Numbered from the stretch's first letter, positions 17,046-26,044 are shown. The stretch is DNA of 64,000 bases from Verrucomicrobiaceae bacterium (GCA_016795485.1 JAEUHM010000017.1:79883-143882); one strand, 5' to 3'. Notes: generated by a model not told the origin, from the sequence alone. Translations and numbers: made by a program.

Positions 17046-17865
17046 CATAACTGCCAAGGATGCGATTCGTTGCGCCTTCGGTTTCGGTCTTGGCGAGCGC
17101 CTGATGCACTCCGGGGTGCGCCACAGAGCCCTCAATCTCCAAATAGAAACGATATGTGTTCGGCCTGCCGCGAATAGGCCGCGACTCGATCCGTTTCAAT
17201 GACACTGCCGCATCTCTGAATGGCATCAAATAGCTGCAGAGACTCCCCGGTCGGTCTGGCAACTCCGCAATGAGCGCTGTGCGGTTCTGTTCCAAGCTGG
17301 GGGTGTTTGGCTGATGGCCGATAACAAAGAACTGTGTGACGTTTGGAGTTTCTCCATTGATCGGGTATGCCAGGATCTCGAGACCGTGTTTATCGGCATT
17401 TTGGCGTGGCCCCAAGGTTGCTGCATTGGGTTCTTCAGAGGCTCTTTTGGCAGACGCCGCCGTGCTCGTGAGGGAAACACGCTTGGCCGATGGATGGTTC
17501 TGTCTCAGCCACTCATCCGCATGGAAAAATGGCATCGGATGCGAGTAAATCACGTCCACTGGCCCACCTGCATGTCCCAGCAGCGCCAGTTTTACGTCCA
17601 GGGTCAGTTCCTCGAGCACGAAGAGGTTGCTCATGCCTTCTGCAAACCGATCCACGGTGTCAATGATGATCCCACCCGATGAGTTCTCGATCGGAACCAC
17701 GCCCAAGGCATCGACATCCTGACCCATGAAATCAAAAACCTCACCAATCGTACCCAAAGCTTTCACTGCCACACCAGGAAAGCGATCAGCCGCTACTAGA
17801 TGAGAAAAACTGCCCTCTGGGCCGAGACAGGCTATGCAGGACGGTGACTTGCCGCTTAGGCTCAT
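17020..17865 (-). CDS. pheA: Prephenate dehydratase
   Basis: 281 residues, the size of stand-alone prephenate dehydratases. Visible family motifs are LGPEGSFSH at the N-terminus, VVPIENSSGG, and a TSTAASAKRAS region before AATLGPRQNA. The C-terminal ACT regulatory domain contains DRPGSLCSYL and KRIESRPIRGRPNTY, matching the conserved ESRP phenylalanine-binding motif. The enzyme converts prephenate to phenylpyruvate in phenylalanine synthesis and is normally feedback-inhibited through the ACT domain. There is no chorismate mutase domain in front. It follows the secreted protein gene by 12 nt and overlaps the convergent SGNH gene at its 3' end. Its place in a polysaccharide locus looks incidental. 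Confidence 0.95.
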   Translation of the reverse strand: MSLSGKSPSCIACLGPEGSFSHLVAADRFPGVAVKALGTIGEVFDFMGQDVDALGVVPIENSSGGIIIDTVDRFAEGMSNLFVLEELTLDVKLALLGHAGGPVDVIYSHPMPFFHADEWLRQNHPSAKRVSLTSTAASAKRASEEPNAATLGPRQNADKHGLEILAYPINGETPNVTQFFVIGHQPNTPSLEQNRTALIAELPDRPGSLCSYLMPFRDAAVSLKRIESRPIRGRPNTYRFYLEIEGSVAHPGVHQALAKTETEGATNRILGSYVSGRRFES

Positions 17866-17877
17866 GAAGACTTGCCG

Positions 17878-18783
17878 CTATTGTCTCCTGTAAGCACCAG
17901 CGCCTTCACGCCGGAAGTATTCGTCTCTCATCCGTCGCAACTCCTCCAGCCTCGCCTGGAGCAGTTGTTTCTCAGTGTTCTGAGTCCGGATGAAGTGGTT
18001 GTTTTTGCCATACCAGCGCCAGGGGCCATCAGGAATCTCACCCACGTCCACAAATCGCCAATCGCACTTCCCACCACTCCTTAGACCCAGGTAGTCTCGC
18101 ACGGCAGGTGAGATGTCGATTCCCGCAGCATTGTTTTTGGTGTTCTGCGGGCGTGCGCTGCCAAACACATATTCAACGTCATCTGTCTCAAACGGACCCA
18201 CATCCTCCCACTGAGCGTAGCAAACTTTGTTGCCGTAGCGAATAGCCAGCCATTGGCCCTTGAGCACCGTATGTCCGGCTTTGGTGAAGCGTTGCTTGAA
18301 CCAAGGAATCTTGGCATAAGCGCTAGCCTTCGTTCGCCCGCCTTCCGCTACATCATTGTAAGGAAGCGCGATGTAGAAAGGGTTCAACTTGGGCACAAAC
18401 GACGTTGGAACGTAGTTGGCTGACCGTGCTGCGGGGTCGGGATTGTCCAAGCCACCAAAGTTGGTCTGCCAATCCTTGTCCCACGAGCTCTTGTCATTTG
18501 GGGTCGGATTATTCTCCCCTGGAGCCTCCCCAATCCAGAAAACCGTTGCCGTAATGGCAGTTTTCCAAGGGTAACGTGAATAAGAGCTCTGTGGCAGGGT
18601 GTATGCGCCAGTACGCGGCATCACTGGGGCAAAAACTTTCGGCACACCCGCTTGCTGCCCTGGGCGGGGTGCAGCTAGAGCCGCCACAGAGGAGGCTGTC
18701 GATGCAGACTGACCCGCCGCTGTCTGCCCGAGAAAGGACAGACAGGCGAGCACCAAAAATGTGTGCAGCGGCAATGAGGGCAT
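17878..18783 (-). CDS. Secreted hypothetical protein, possible double-psi beta-barrel
   Basis: 301 residues. The signal peptide is clear (LHTFLVLACLSFLGQTAAGQ). The central part reads IRYGNKVCYAQWEDVGPF and later AAGIDISPAVRDYLGL. The combination of a WEDVGPF-type strand with a following (I)DIS-P-A element resembles the double-psi beta-barrel of RlpA/expansin-like proteins (NDRGPF then IDLS). Two Cys are present (one in VCYAQ, one in KCDWRF). The C-terminal ~45 residues are a charged helix (LLQARLEELRRMRDEYF). It is upstream of pheA by 12 nt. Fold assignment is tentative and no activity is assigned. Confidence 0.6.
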   Translation of the reverse strand: MPSLPLHTFLVLACLSFLGQTAAGQSASTASSVAALAAPRPGQQAGVPKVFAPVMPRTGAYTLPQSSYSRYPWKTAITATVFWIGEAPGENNPTPNDKSSWDKDWQTNFGGLDNPDPAARSANYVPTSFVPKLNPFYIALPYNDVAEGGRTKASAYAKIPWFKQRFTKAGHTVLKGQWLAIRYGNKVCYAQWEDVGPFETDDVEYVFGSARPQNTKNNAAGIDISPAVRDYLGLRSGGKCDWRFVDVGEIPDGPWRWYGKNNHFIRTQNTEKQLLQARLEELRRMRDEYFRREGAGAYRRQ

Positions 18784-18978
18784 CGGGCTTTTTTCTTTTA
18801 GAGGGGCCGCTAGATTAGCTCATTCCCCCCAAGTTGGGCAAACTCTTCTGCAAATGCTTCACTCACCGGCACAAAATAGTCGCTCACTACCTAAAAGTTA
18901 TAGAAATCCTAATAAGTTGCTGGTTTCTGCTTCTTTTGACGGTAACTTTGGACGCAAAAGCCCATTCACCAGCGCTCC

Positions 18979-20343
18979 GTGCCAGAACCCACCACCACAA
19001 CGATTAGTCTCATTTGGCAAAAAATTGCCAATCCGAGCACCACACTCCGCTTGGTGCTTGGGGGCTTCGTCACTGTAGCAGGGCTTACGTTGGTGGCAAA
19101 AGCGGTCTCCTTTGTCAAAGATGCCGCTGTGGCTCATTGGTTTGGCGTCAGCACGGAGCTGGATGCCTTTGTAATGGCATTCGGCTTGCACAGCTTCATA
19201 GCGGCCACTTTGGCTACGGGCCTTCCCGGTGCCATGCTCCCTGCCTATGCTGACACGCGCCATCGCCTCGGTGAAGCTAGAGCAGACCGCCTAGCGCTCC
19301 AGTCTTCCCTGATCCACGGGGCAAGCCTGCTGCTCATCGGCATCGTGGCTGTGGTCTTTTCGACGCAAATCGTGACCATCATGGGCCGAGGGTTTGACCC
19401 AGCTACCCGCCAGATAGCGAGCAAAATGATTCTGGAGTTGCTGCCATTCCTCTTCTGCTATGGCATGACCACTCACTTGGCCATGTGGCTGAGAGGCAGG
19501 AAGTTGTTCGTTGCGGCCAGTGCATCACAGATGGCGATCCCTCTGGTGATCATCGCGATGATCTTCTTTCGCCCGGCCATTCACGTGCTGGTGGTGGCTA
19601 CTAACTGCGGTGCCTTGCTACACCTCATCGTCCTCCTCATGGCACTGCGGCGGCATATTGTTGTTCGCCACATCGGCCGATGGGAGCCCGACAATGCGGT
19701 CATTCTTCGTAACACCGGTCCTTTCCTCATCTCCGGCCTAGTGATGGCGCTTACGTCACTAGTGGACCAATCCATGGCAGGCTGGCTCAGTTCAGGCAGC
19801 GTCACAGTCCTCAGTTACTCTGACAAAGTGTGCGGCATTCTGCTGGCCCTCACCGCCATGGCAGCAAGTGAAACACTGTTTCCCTTTTTCGCCGAGGTCG
19901 TGGCGCAGAAAGACTGGCCAAAACTCAAGCGGCAGATCCTTCAAATCATCGTCGTAGTGACTTGCGGCACAATTCCCCTAGCTCTTCTGCTTTCCTGGCA
20001 GGCCCCGTTAGTGGTGCGTCTCCTGTTCGAGCGCGGCGAGTTCGCTGCCGATGCTACCGCCCGAGTCGCAGAGGTGCTGCGTTATGCAGCGCTACAGATT
20101 CCATTCTACGTCGTGGGTGTTCTTCTCTCACGCATCGTGGTCTCCCTTCAAGCCTCCGGTTTCAGCCTTGCGCTAGCAACGGTCTCCCTGGCGCTCAACA
20201 TCGGGCTCAATGCGATCTTCATGAGAACCATGGGCGTGGCAGGGATCGCACTATCAACCGCCTGCGTCTATCTCTTTACCTCCGTCGTCCTGGTCACGTA
20301 CGTGCTACGGGCCATCCACCATCGCACTCTCCAGACTTCATGA
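18979..20343 (+). CDS. MurJ/MviN-like lipid-linked oligosaccharide flippase (Wzx role)
   Basis: 454 residues with about 12-14 hydrophobic helices, start at GTG 18979. MviN-family features include TLVAKAVSFVKDAAVAHWFG near the N-terminus, the GLPGAMLPAY loop, and a second-half repeat with VRLLFERGEF. The length is somewhat shorter than housekeeping MurJ. In this position it is followed with a 4-bp ATGA overlap by a ligase/polymerase gene and then glycosyltransferases. It most likely flips undecaprenyl-linked repeat units for this exopolysaccharide rather than lipid II. No separate Wzx gene is seen in the window. Confidence 0.88.
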   Translation: MPEPTTTTISLIWQKIANPSTTLRLVLGGFVTVAGLTLVAKAVSFVKDAAVAHWFGVSTELDAFVMAFGLHSFIAATLATGLPGAMLPAYADTRHRLGEARADRLALQSSLIHGASLLLIGIVAVVFSTQIVTIMGRGFDPATRQIASKMILELLPFLFCYGMTTHLAMWLRGRKLFVAASASQMAIPLVIIAMIFFRPAIHVLVVATNCGALLHLIVLLMALRRHIVVRHIGRWEPDNAVILRNTGPFLISGLVMALTSLVDQSMAGWLSSGSVTVLSYSDKVCGILLALTAMAASETLFPFFAEVVAQKDWPKLKRQILQIIVVVTCGTIPLALLLSWQAPLVVRLLFERGEFAADATARVAEVLRYAALQIPFYVVGVLLSRIVVSLQASGFSLALATVSLALNIGLNAIFMRTMGVAGIALSTACVYLFTSVVLVTYVLRAIHHRTLQTS

Positions 20344-21557
20344 GTGCGCAAAGAATCACCTTCACAGGCTGGATGCTCATTGGAGCCGCAGTGCTGCTCT
20401 TCTCAGGGCAAATGTCGGCGATGTTTTCCTCGCTATACGAGCAAGGCGTCTTCCCCATCAAGCCACGAGACCTCACCCTCGGCCTTGTCGGCCTACTCGG
20501 CATGTTACTTTGGATGCACCGACCAGCTTTCTCCCCGCTTGCTCTCAGTCTGCTCATCATACCCACACTGCGAGTCATCGACTGCTCCGTCTTGAAGCGC
20601 TTCACTCACGAAGCCCTCGGCGACCACTCCTACCTCGTCTTCGGCCTCACCCTTGTGCTGCTCGTTTCACTCATGGCAGTGCTCTGCATGGCCACGGAAC
20701 ACGGCAAACGCATCGCCCTGTGGACAGCCGTGGCCGTCATCTTCATCGACACTGGCTCCCTCATCTATGAATCCATGGGCTATGCCAAATACACCTCTAT
20801 TCCAGGTCGTGTGTCAGGATTCCTTCGTCAGCCCAACGACGCCATCATCGTCATGTGCTTGATGCTTGGAGTAGCCTTCACGTTGAACCGGAGGTTCTGG
20901 GGCAACGTGATGTTGATCGCCGTAGCAGCCATCGGAGTCGTGCTCACCCTCAGCCGTTCTGGCATGTTAGTCTTTGCCGCGCTTGTCGCGGTGTTCGTAT
21001 TGTTAAACTTCAGAGAGCACGCTGGCAAAATCCTTCTCGTCTCGGCCATCTCCATTCCCTTGGCCGCCGCCGGACTAGCTTGGTTTATCCACACAGCTAC
21101 CGCGGCTAGTTTCGGCACGGACGCAAACATCAAGAACCGCATCGAGGCCATCTTCGGTGGCTCCACGGACAAAATGGCATCCGACGAGCGCATGAAAGAC
21201 CTGCACGACGGTTGGGAAGCCGTAACTGACTCGCCGCTCTTCGGCCATGGGACCGGCTGTGCATCCTCCATGTGGCAACCGCACAATCAATGGGTCGCCA
21301 TCTGGCTAGACATTGGCGTCATTGGTCCTGTGCTTTATGGAATCACGCTAATCACCCTCACAGCGCTCTCCCTCGCCAAAAAAGGCCAGGCCATTTACAT
21401 CATCGTCCCGCTTTGGATGTTCTCTCTATTCTCACAGAACCTTGTCGAGATGGCAGTCTACTGGTTCACAGCTTCTGTGGCTGCATATGAGCTTTCTACG
21501 GTTCGTTTCAGGCTTGCACTTTCCCGTTCGGCCAACCTCACCCCGGTTCCCGCATGA
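20340..21557 (+). CDS. Second O-antigen ligase/polymerase-like membrane protein
   Basis: 405 residues from ATG 20340, which overlaps the flippase stop as ATGA; longer in-frame extensions upstream lie inside the flippase gene and are rejected. There are ten or more hydrophobic helices. A large external loop near residues 265-320 ends in GHGTGCASSMWQPHNQWVAIWLDIGVIGPVL. The HNQW then GVIG pattern is the Wzy_C signature (HN-x-W/Y ... E/D-x-G-x-x-G). The likely function is polymerisation of repeat units at the periplasmic face. It is linked on both sides by overlapping start/stop codons, so flippase, polymerase and double GT are probably made in fixed proportion. Confidence 0.87.
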   Translation: MSAQRITFTGWMLIGAAVLLFSGQMSAMFSSLYEQGVFPIKPRDLTLGLVGLLGMLLWMHRPAFSPLALSLLIIPTLRVIDCSVLKRFTHEALGDHSYLVFGLTLVLLVSLMAVLCMATEHGKRIALWTAVAVIFIDTGSLIYESMGYAKYTSIPGRVSGFLRQPNDAIIVMCLMLGVAFTLNRRFWGNVMLIAVAAIGVVLTLSRSGMLVFAALVAVFVLLNFREHAGKILLVSAISIPLAAAGLAWFIHTATAASFGTDANIKNRIEAIFGGSTDKMASDERMKDLHDGWEAVTDSPLFGHGTGCASSMWQPHNQWVAIWLDIGVIGPVLYGITLITLTALSLAKKGQAIYIIVPLWMFSLFSQNLVEMAVYWFTASVAAYELSTVRFRLALSRSANLTPVPA

Positions 21558-23749
21558 AGACACGCATCACGTTTCTCATTCGCGACCTCGGGTTCGCAGG
21601 CGCTCAGAGGCAACTCGTCGCCCTAGCCAGTGGCTTGGATCGTAGCGTGTTCGATGTCACCGTCATCAGCTTCTACGGAGGACCACTGGCTGACGAACTC
21701 CGCTCGAACGGCGTTCAATGCATCACGATTGGCAAAAAAGGTCGCTGGGACATGCTCGGCTTTCTCTGGCACATCCTCAAGGCACTGCGCGCCAGCCAGC
21801 CAGACATCCTCCACACCTACCTGAACGAGTCCAACCTCCTCGGCGCACTGCTCAAGCCCTTTCTCCAACGCACCAAGCTCGTCTGGGGTCTGCGCGATTC
21901 ACAGACGGATGCCGCGCTCTTCGGTTGGCTGGGCAAACTGGTATTCTCCTTGGCCAAACGGCTCTCTCGCGTTCCTGATTCGCTCATCGCCAACTCACAG
22001 AGCGGTGCAGACTACTACATCTCACAAGGCTATCCGGCAGCGCGCATCACCGTCATCCCCAATGGCATCGACGTGCAACGCTTCCAGTCGGACTCGTCCA
22101 AACGGGCCACTCTGCGCGCCGAATGGGGCATTCCAGAAGACGCATTCCTCTTTGGTCTGATCGGGCGCATCAGTCCCATGAAGGACCAACTCACTGCACT
22201 GCGCGCATTGACGAAACTTCCTGCCCACGTGCACCTTCTCGTCATGGGCACAGGCGATGAGGGTTACCTCGCTGAGATCAAGGCTCTCGCCACCGACCGC
22301 GTGCACTTCTCTGCTCCGCGCTCAGACATGCCCACAGTCTACGGCGCTCTTGATGCACTGCTCAACTCCTCCGCGTTCGGAGAAGGCTTCTCCAATGTCA
22401 TCGGTGAGGCCATGGCCTGCGGATTGCATTGCGTGGGCACTCAAGTCGGCGATACCGCGATGCTGATTGGCGAAACCGGCTCCACCGCTCCGCCTAACAA
22501 CCCAGAAGCCCTCGCTCAAGCCATGCATCAAGTGCTAGCGGGGAACCCACACGACCCCAGAGCACGCATTGAGAGCCAGTTCACGATTCCCTGCATGATC
22601 CGCGCTACGGCGGCAGCTCTTACTCGGAAGAGCATCGCCATCTACACCACGGGGTTAGGCTCAGGAGGAGCGGAAATGATGCTCACCCAGATCCTGAGCA
22701 AACTGGACCGCACCAAGTTTCGCCCACACGTCATCTCTCTCACCGACGGTGGCAAGTATGTCGAAACTCTCCGCTCGCTGAACATCCCGGTGCACTCCCT
22801 CGGCATGAACGCGGGCGTTCCCAGCCTCCGCTCATTCCTCAAGCTCCGTTCGTTGGCCAAAGAGATCCGCCCCGTGCTGAACATCGGCTGGATGTATCAT
22901 GGCAATCTCGTGGCTTGCCTCGCTGGAGGTGCTCCGGTCATCTGGAACGTCCGCCAGAGCCTCTATGACCTGAAGTTGGAGAAGCGCGGCTCAGCTATGG
23001 TCATCAAGGCGCTCGCTTGGCTATCGTGGATACCCAGACGCATCATTTACAACTCAAAGATCAGCTCCCAGCAACACGAGGGCATCGGCTACCGCAGAGA
23101 TCGAACGCAACTTACTGCCAATGGATTCGACCCCGAGCGCTTCAAACCCGACCCGGATGCTCGAACAAGCGTCCGCAGTGAACTTGGCCTGCCACCTGAC
23201 GCGATCCTGATCGGCCGCTTCGGCAGAAATGCCGCCATGAAGGACTACCCTACCCTTCTTGCCGCAGCAGAGCTCCTCCCTGATCTCCACTTCATCATCG
23301 CAGGCACCGACACCGATCAGATCCAGAGTCCAAAATCCAAAATCCAAAATCTCCACGCCCTCGGTGAGCGCCATGACTTGCCTCGGCTCACCGCCGCACT
23401 CGACATTGCCGTTTCTTCCTCCGCCTTTGGAGAAGGATTCCCCAATGTCATAGCTGAGGCCATGTGTTGTGCCGTCCCGGTCGTCGCCACTGACATCGGA
23501 GACAGCGCTTGGGTTATTGGCGACTGTGGACGCCTTGTGCCGCCACGCGATCCTCAAGCTTTAGCAAATGCCATCCGTGCCACGCTTGCCGACCCTGACA
23601 GGCACCTGCAATCCGCTGCTGCCCGCCAACGAATAGTCGATACCTTCTCCTTGAATGCAGCCGTCCAGGGCTTCGAGTCCGCGCTTCATCACTCTCCAGA
23701 CATTCCTATTCCCTCATCCCTTATCCCCAAATCCCCATGTGCGGCATAG
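21554..23749 (+). CDS. Double GT4 glycosyltransferase (two complete GT-B enzymes fused)
   Basis: 731 residues, twice the normal GT4 length. Domain 1 (1-~350) starts ITFLIRDLGFAGAQRQL and has the donor motif FGEGFSNVIGE (EX7E). Domain 2 (~355-720) starts SIAIYTTGLGSGGAEMML and has FGEGFPNVIAE (EX7E). Each half therefore has its own GGxE-like acceptor start and nucleotide-sugar site. The ATG overlaps the preceding stop (ATGA) and its end overlaps asnB by 13 bp. Two heptanucleotide arrays lie in frame: at 23322-23349, encoding a QSPKSKIQN insertion in domain 2, and at 23703-23730, encoding the tail. It probably adds two successive sugars to the lipid-linked repeat unit. Confidence 0.92.
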   Translation: MKTRITFLIRDLGFAGAQRQLVALASGLDRSVFDVTVISFYGGPLADELRSNGVQCITIGKKGRWDMLGFLWHILKALRASQPDILHTYLNESNLLGALLKPFLQRTKLVWGLRDSQTDAALFGWLGKLVFSLAKRLSRVPDSLIANSQSGADYYISQGYPAARITVIPNGIDVQRFQSDSSKRATLRAEWGIPEDAFLFGLIGRISPMKDQLTALRALTKLPAHVHLLVMGTGDEGYLAEIKALATDRVHFSAPRSDMPTVYGALDALLNSSAFGEGFSNVIGEAMACGLHCVGTQVGDTAMLIGETGSTAPPNNPEALAQAMHQVLAGNPHDPRARIESQFTIPCMIRATAAALTRKSIAIYTTGLGSGGAEMMLTQILSKLDRTKFRPHVISLTDGGKYVETLRSLNIPVHSLGMNAGVPSLRSFLKLRSLAKEIRPVLNIGWMYHGNLVACLAGGAPVIWNVRQSLYDLKLEKRGSAMVIKALAWLSWIPRRIIYNSKISSQQHEGIGYRRDRTQLTANGFDPERFKPDPDARTSVRSELGLPPDAILIGRFGRNAAMKDYPTLLAAAELLPDLHFIIAGTDTDQIQSPKSKIQNLHALGERHDLPRLTAALDIAVSSSAFGEGFPNVIAEAMCCAVPVVATDIGDSAWVIGDCGRLVPPRDPQALANAIRATLADPDRHLQSAAARQRIVDTFSLNAAVQGFESALHHSPDIPIPSSLIPKSPCAA
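23322..23349. repeat. In-frame heptanucleotide array (TCCAGAG + 3 x TCCAAAA)
   Basis: Four 7-nt units, one degenerate and three perfect TCCAAAA, lie inside domain 2 of the double glycosyltransferase and encode Ser/Pro/Lys residues. Three units equal seven codons, so loss or gain of three keeps the frame while one or two would shift it. Confidence 0.85.
23703..23730. repeat. Degenerate heptanucleotide array (TTCCTAT, TCCCTCA, TCCCTTA, TCCCCAA)
   Basis: Four related 7-nt units of the form TYCCNNN encode the last residues of the double glycosyltransferase (IPIPSSLIP). They end 6 nt before the asnB ATG at 23737, occupying the position where its ribosome binding site would be. Confidence 0.6.
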
Positions 23750-25683
23750 CAGGCTTCTTCACCATCCCACGCTCGCGTTCTGACGATGAAATGCGCCAGA
23801 TCACCACACGCATGACCGATGCCATGGTCCACCGCGGCCCGGATGACGCTGGCGTTTGGACGGATGCAGACACCGGCATCGCCTTGGGTCATCGCCGCCT
23901 TTCCATTCTCGATCTCTCCCCGCTCGGCCATCAGCCCATGCAGAGCGCGGACGGCCGGTTCATGATCGTCTTCAATGGCGAGATCTACAACTTCCAGGAC
24001 CTGCGGGCCGAGTTGGAGCCCCATGGCCACACCTGGCGCGGCCACAGCGATACCGAGATCATGCTCGCCGCCTTTACACAGTGGGGCGTGCTGGAGGCCA
24101 CCAAAAAGTTCAACGGCATGTTCGCCTTCGCCCTCTGGGACCGCCAGGAGCGCGTCCTCCACCTCGGGCGCGATCGCTTGGGCGAGAAGCCTCTCTACTA
24201 CGGCTGGGTTGGCGACACACTGGTGTTCGGCTCTGAGCTAAAAGTACTGAAACCCTTCCCCGGCTTCTCCGGCGAGGTAAATCGCGATGCCATCGCTGGC
24301 CTGCTCAATCTCAACTACATCCCGGACCCGCACAGCATCTACAAGGGCATCCACAAGCTCACCCCCGCCGGCCTACTCACCTGGGACGGCAGCAGCCAGC
24401 GCCCACAGCCCCAGCTTTACTGGAACGTCCGCTCCGTCATCGAGACCAGCGTTAGCAATCCCTACACCGGCTCCGATCATGACGCCGTCAATGAGTTAGA
24501 ACGTCTGTTGCTCGATGCCGTGAAGATCCGCATGATCTCGGATGTGCCCCTCGGCGCGTTCCTCAGTGGCGGAGTCGACTCCAGCACCATCGTGGCCCTC
24601 ATGCAGGCCCAGAGCAGCAAGCCAGTCCGCACTTTCACGATAGGCTTCCATGAGAAAGACTACAACGAAGCCATCTTCGCCAAAGAAGTCGCCCAGCACC
24701 TCGGCACCGACCACACCGAGATGTACGTCACGCCCAAGGACGCCCTCGACGTCATCCCTGGCATCCCCCACATGTTTGACGAGCCGTTTAGCGACTACTC
24801 GCAGATACCCACCTACCTGGTTAGCAAGATCGCCCGCCAGCACGTCACCGTCTCCCTCAGTGGAGACGCCGGAGACGAGCTCTTCACTGGCTACGAGCGC
24901 TACTTCGTGGGCAAGAGCATCTGGGACCGCATCCGGCCCATGCCCAAGTTTGTGCGCAACAGCCTAGCAGGCGCCATGACCCTGCTCCAGCCCTCCACCA
25001 TCAACACCCTTGTCTCCCCAGCCCACAAGCTACTGCCCAAGAAATACCAGCACGTCTCCGTGGGAGATAAGGTGCACAAACTCGCCGAGGTCCTCCGCAC
25101 CGATGACCCCGTCCACATGTATCACAACCTCGTCGCCCACTGGAAGCAGCCCCACGAGGTCGTCATTGGCGGCAGACAACCCGCCACTGCCCTCACCGAC
25201 CACACCGGCTGGCCATCCGTGGCGGACTTCAGCCACCGCATGATGCATCTGGACATGGAGACCTACCTCCCTAGCGACATCCTCGTCAAAGTAGACCGAG
25301 CCGCCATGGCCGTCTCCTTGGAGGGTCGCATCCCCCTGTTAGATCCACGCGTCATGGAGTTCGCATGGCGGCTCCCCCTCTCCATGAAGCAGCGCGGCAA
25401 CGTCGGCAAGTGGGTGCTCCGTCAGGTACTCTACAAACACGTCCCCCAACGCCTTATCGACCGGCCAAAGCAAGGCTTCAGCGTGCCCATCGGCTACTGG
25501 CTCCGGAGCGAGCTCAAAGACTGGGCCGAAGCCCTGCTCGACGAGTCCCGCCTCAAGCGAGAAGGCTACTTCAATCCCGCCCCCATCCGCCAGAAGTGGA
25601 AAGAACACCAACAAGGCCACCGCAACTGGCAGTACTACCTCTGGGACGTCCTCATGTTCCAGGCGTGGTTGGAGAAGCAGTGA
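23737..25683 (+). CDS. asnB: Glutamine-hydrolysing asparagine synthase
   Basis: 648 residues. The protein starts MCGIAGFF, so Cys2 is the glutaminase nucleophile after Met removal. The class II amidotransferase domain includes HRRLSILD, FNGEIYN and GHSDTE. The synthetase domain has the PP-loop SGGVDSS (residues 277-283) and SLSGDAGDELFTGY. The C-terminus ends MFQAWLEKQ. AsnB-type enzymes make asparagine from aspartate and glutamine; many exopolysaccharide loci carry this long form, where it may amidate a sugar acid. It overlaps the double GT gene by 13 bp. The last 100 bp (25581-25683) are duplicated at 26375-26477, so this 3' end may be a replacement copy. Confidence 0.95.
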   Translation: MCGIAGFFTIPRSRSDDEMRQITTRMTDAMVHRGPDDAGVWTDADTGIALGHRRLSILDLSPLGHQPMQSADGRFMIVFNGEIYNFQDLRAELEPHGHTWRGHSDTEIMLAAFTQWGVLEATKKFNGMFAFALWDRQERVLHLGRDRLGEKPLYYGWVGDTLVFGSELKVLKPFPGFSGEVNRDAIAGLLNLNYIPDPHSIYKGIHKLTPAGLLTWDGSSQRPQPQLYWNVRSVIETSVSNPYTGSDHDAVNELERLLLDAVKIRMISDVPLGAFLSGGVDSSTIVALMQAQSSKPVRTFTIGFHEKDYNEAIFAKEVAQHLGTDHTEMYVTPKDALDVIPGIPHMFDEPFSDYSQIPTYLVSKIARQHVTVSLSGDAGDELFTGYERYFVGKSIWDRIRPMPKFVRNSLAGAMTLLQPSTINTLVSPAHKLLPKKYQHVSVGDKVHKLAEVLRTDDPVHMYHNLVAHWKQPHEVVIGGRQPATALTDHTGWPSVADFSHRMMHLDMETYLPSDILVKVDRAAMAVSLEGRIPLLDPRVMEFAWRLPLSMKQRGNVGKWVLRQVLYKHVPQRLIDRPKQGFSVPIGYWLRSELKDWAEALLDESRLKREGYFNPAPIRQKWKEHQQGHRNWQYYLWDVLMFQAWLEKQ

Positions 25684-25684
25684 T
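25581..25684 (+). repeat. 104-bp direct repeat, copy 1 (3' end of asnB)
   Basis: This segment from CCCCATCCGC to AGCAGTGAT recurs at 26375-26478 with two adjacent mismatches (GG versus AC, changing Glu to Gln). It codes for the last 34 residues of AsnB plus the stop. The spacing is exactly 794 bp, and the parDE genes lie between the copies. Confidence 0.97.
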
Positions 25685-25745
25685 TGGTCACCGCTGATGA
25701 CCGCACAGTGGACAATCTGGCTCTGCCTGATACATTCCACCCGTC

Positions 25746-26039
25746 ATGACACAGGTAGCCATCCAATTGCCAGATGATCTCAGCAAGTTCGTGGAAGAGA
25801 CCGTCCAAGCTGGAGGGTATCCGTCGACAGATGACTTTTTCATCAGTGTTGTGTCCATGTACAAGGATCAGGTGGAAGTTCGCCGCAGCGAGGCCGACGA
25901 AGCAAAGCTGGCTGCCCTGCGTACTGACATCCAAACCGCAGTTGAACAGGCAGATCGTGGTGAAGTCATCCGAGATTTTCAAATGGATGACTTCTTGGCC
26001 GCGCGTCACCGTGAGCACACTGTTCTCAAAAGCGCTTAG
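25746..26039 (+). CDS. parD: ParD-like antitoxin of a type II toxin-antitoxin pair
   Basis: 97 residues. The N-terminus MTQVAIQLPDDLSKFVEETV followed by GGYPSTDDFF is the ribbon-helix-helix pattern of ParD/CopG antitoxins. The C-terminal half is charged and probably disordered (RRSEADEAKLAALRTDI, RGEVIRDFQMDDFLAA), as expected for the toxin-neutralising tail. The stop is 5 nt before the ParE start. Such antitoxins bind DNA at their own promoter together with the toxin. The 62-nt stretch between asnB and this gene is the likely operator region, but no obvious inverted repeat was found there. The pair is bracketed by the 104-bp repeats. Confidence 0.88.
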   Translation: MTQVAIQLPDDLSKFVEETVQAGGYPSTDDFFISVVSMYKDQVEVRRSEADEAKLAALRTDIQTAVEQADRGEVIRDFQMDDFLAARHREHTVLKSA

Positions 26040-26044
26040 CGCCG

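Noticed and set aside
19962..20339. N-terminal extension of the second ligase/polymerase gene
   Set aside because: The extension lies inside the flippase gene in another frame, is Arg/Ser-rich and not membrane-like; the ATGA start at 20340 fits the operon.
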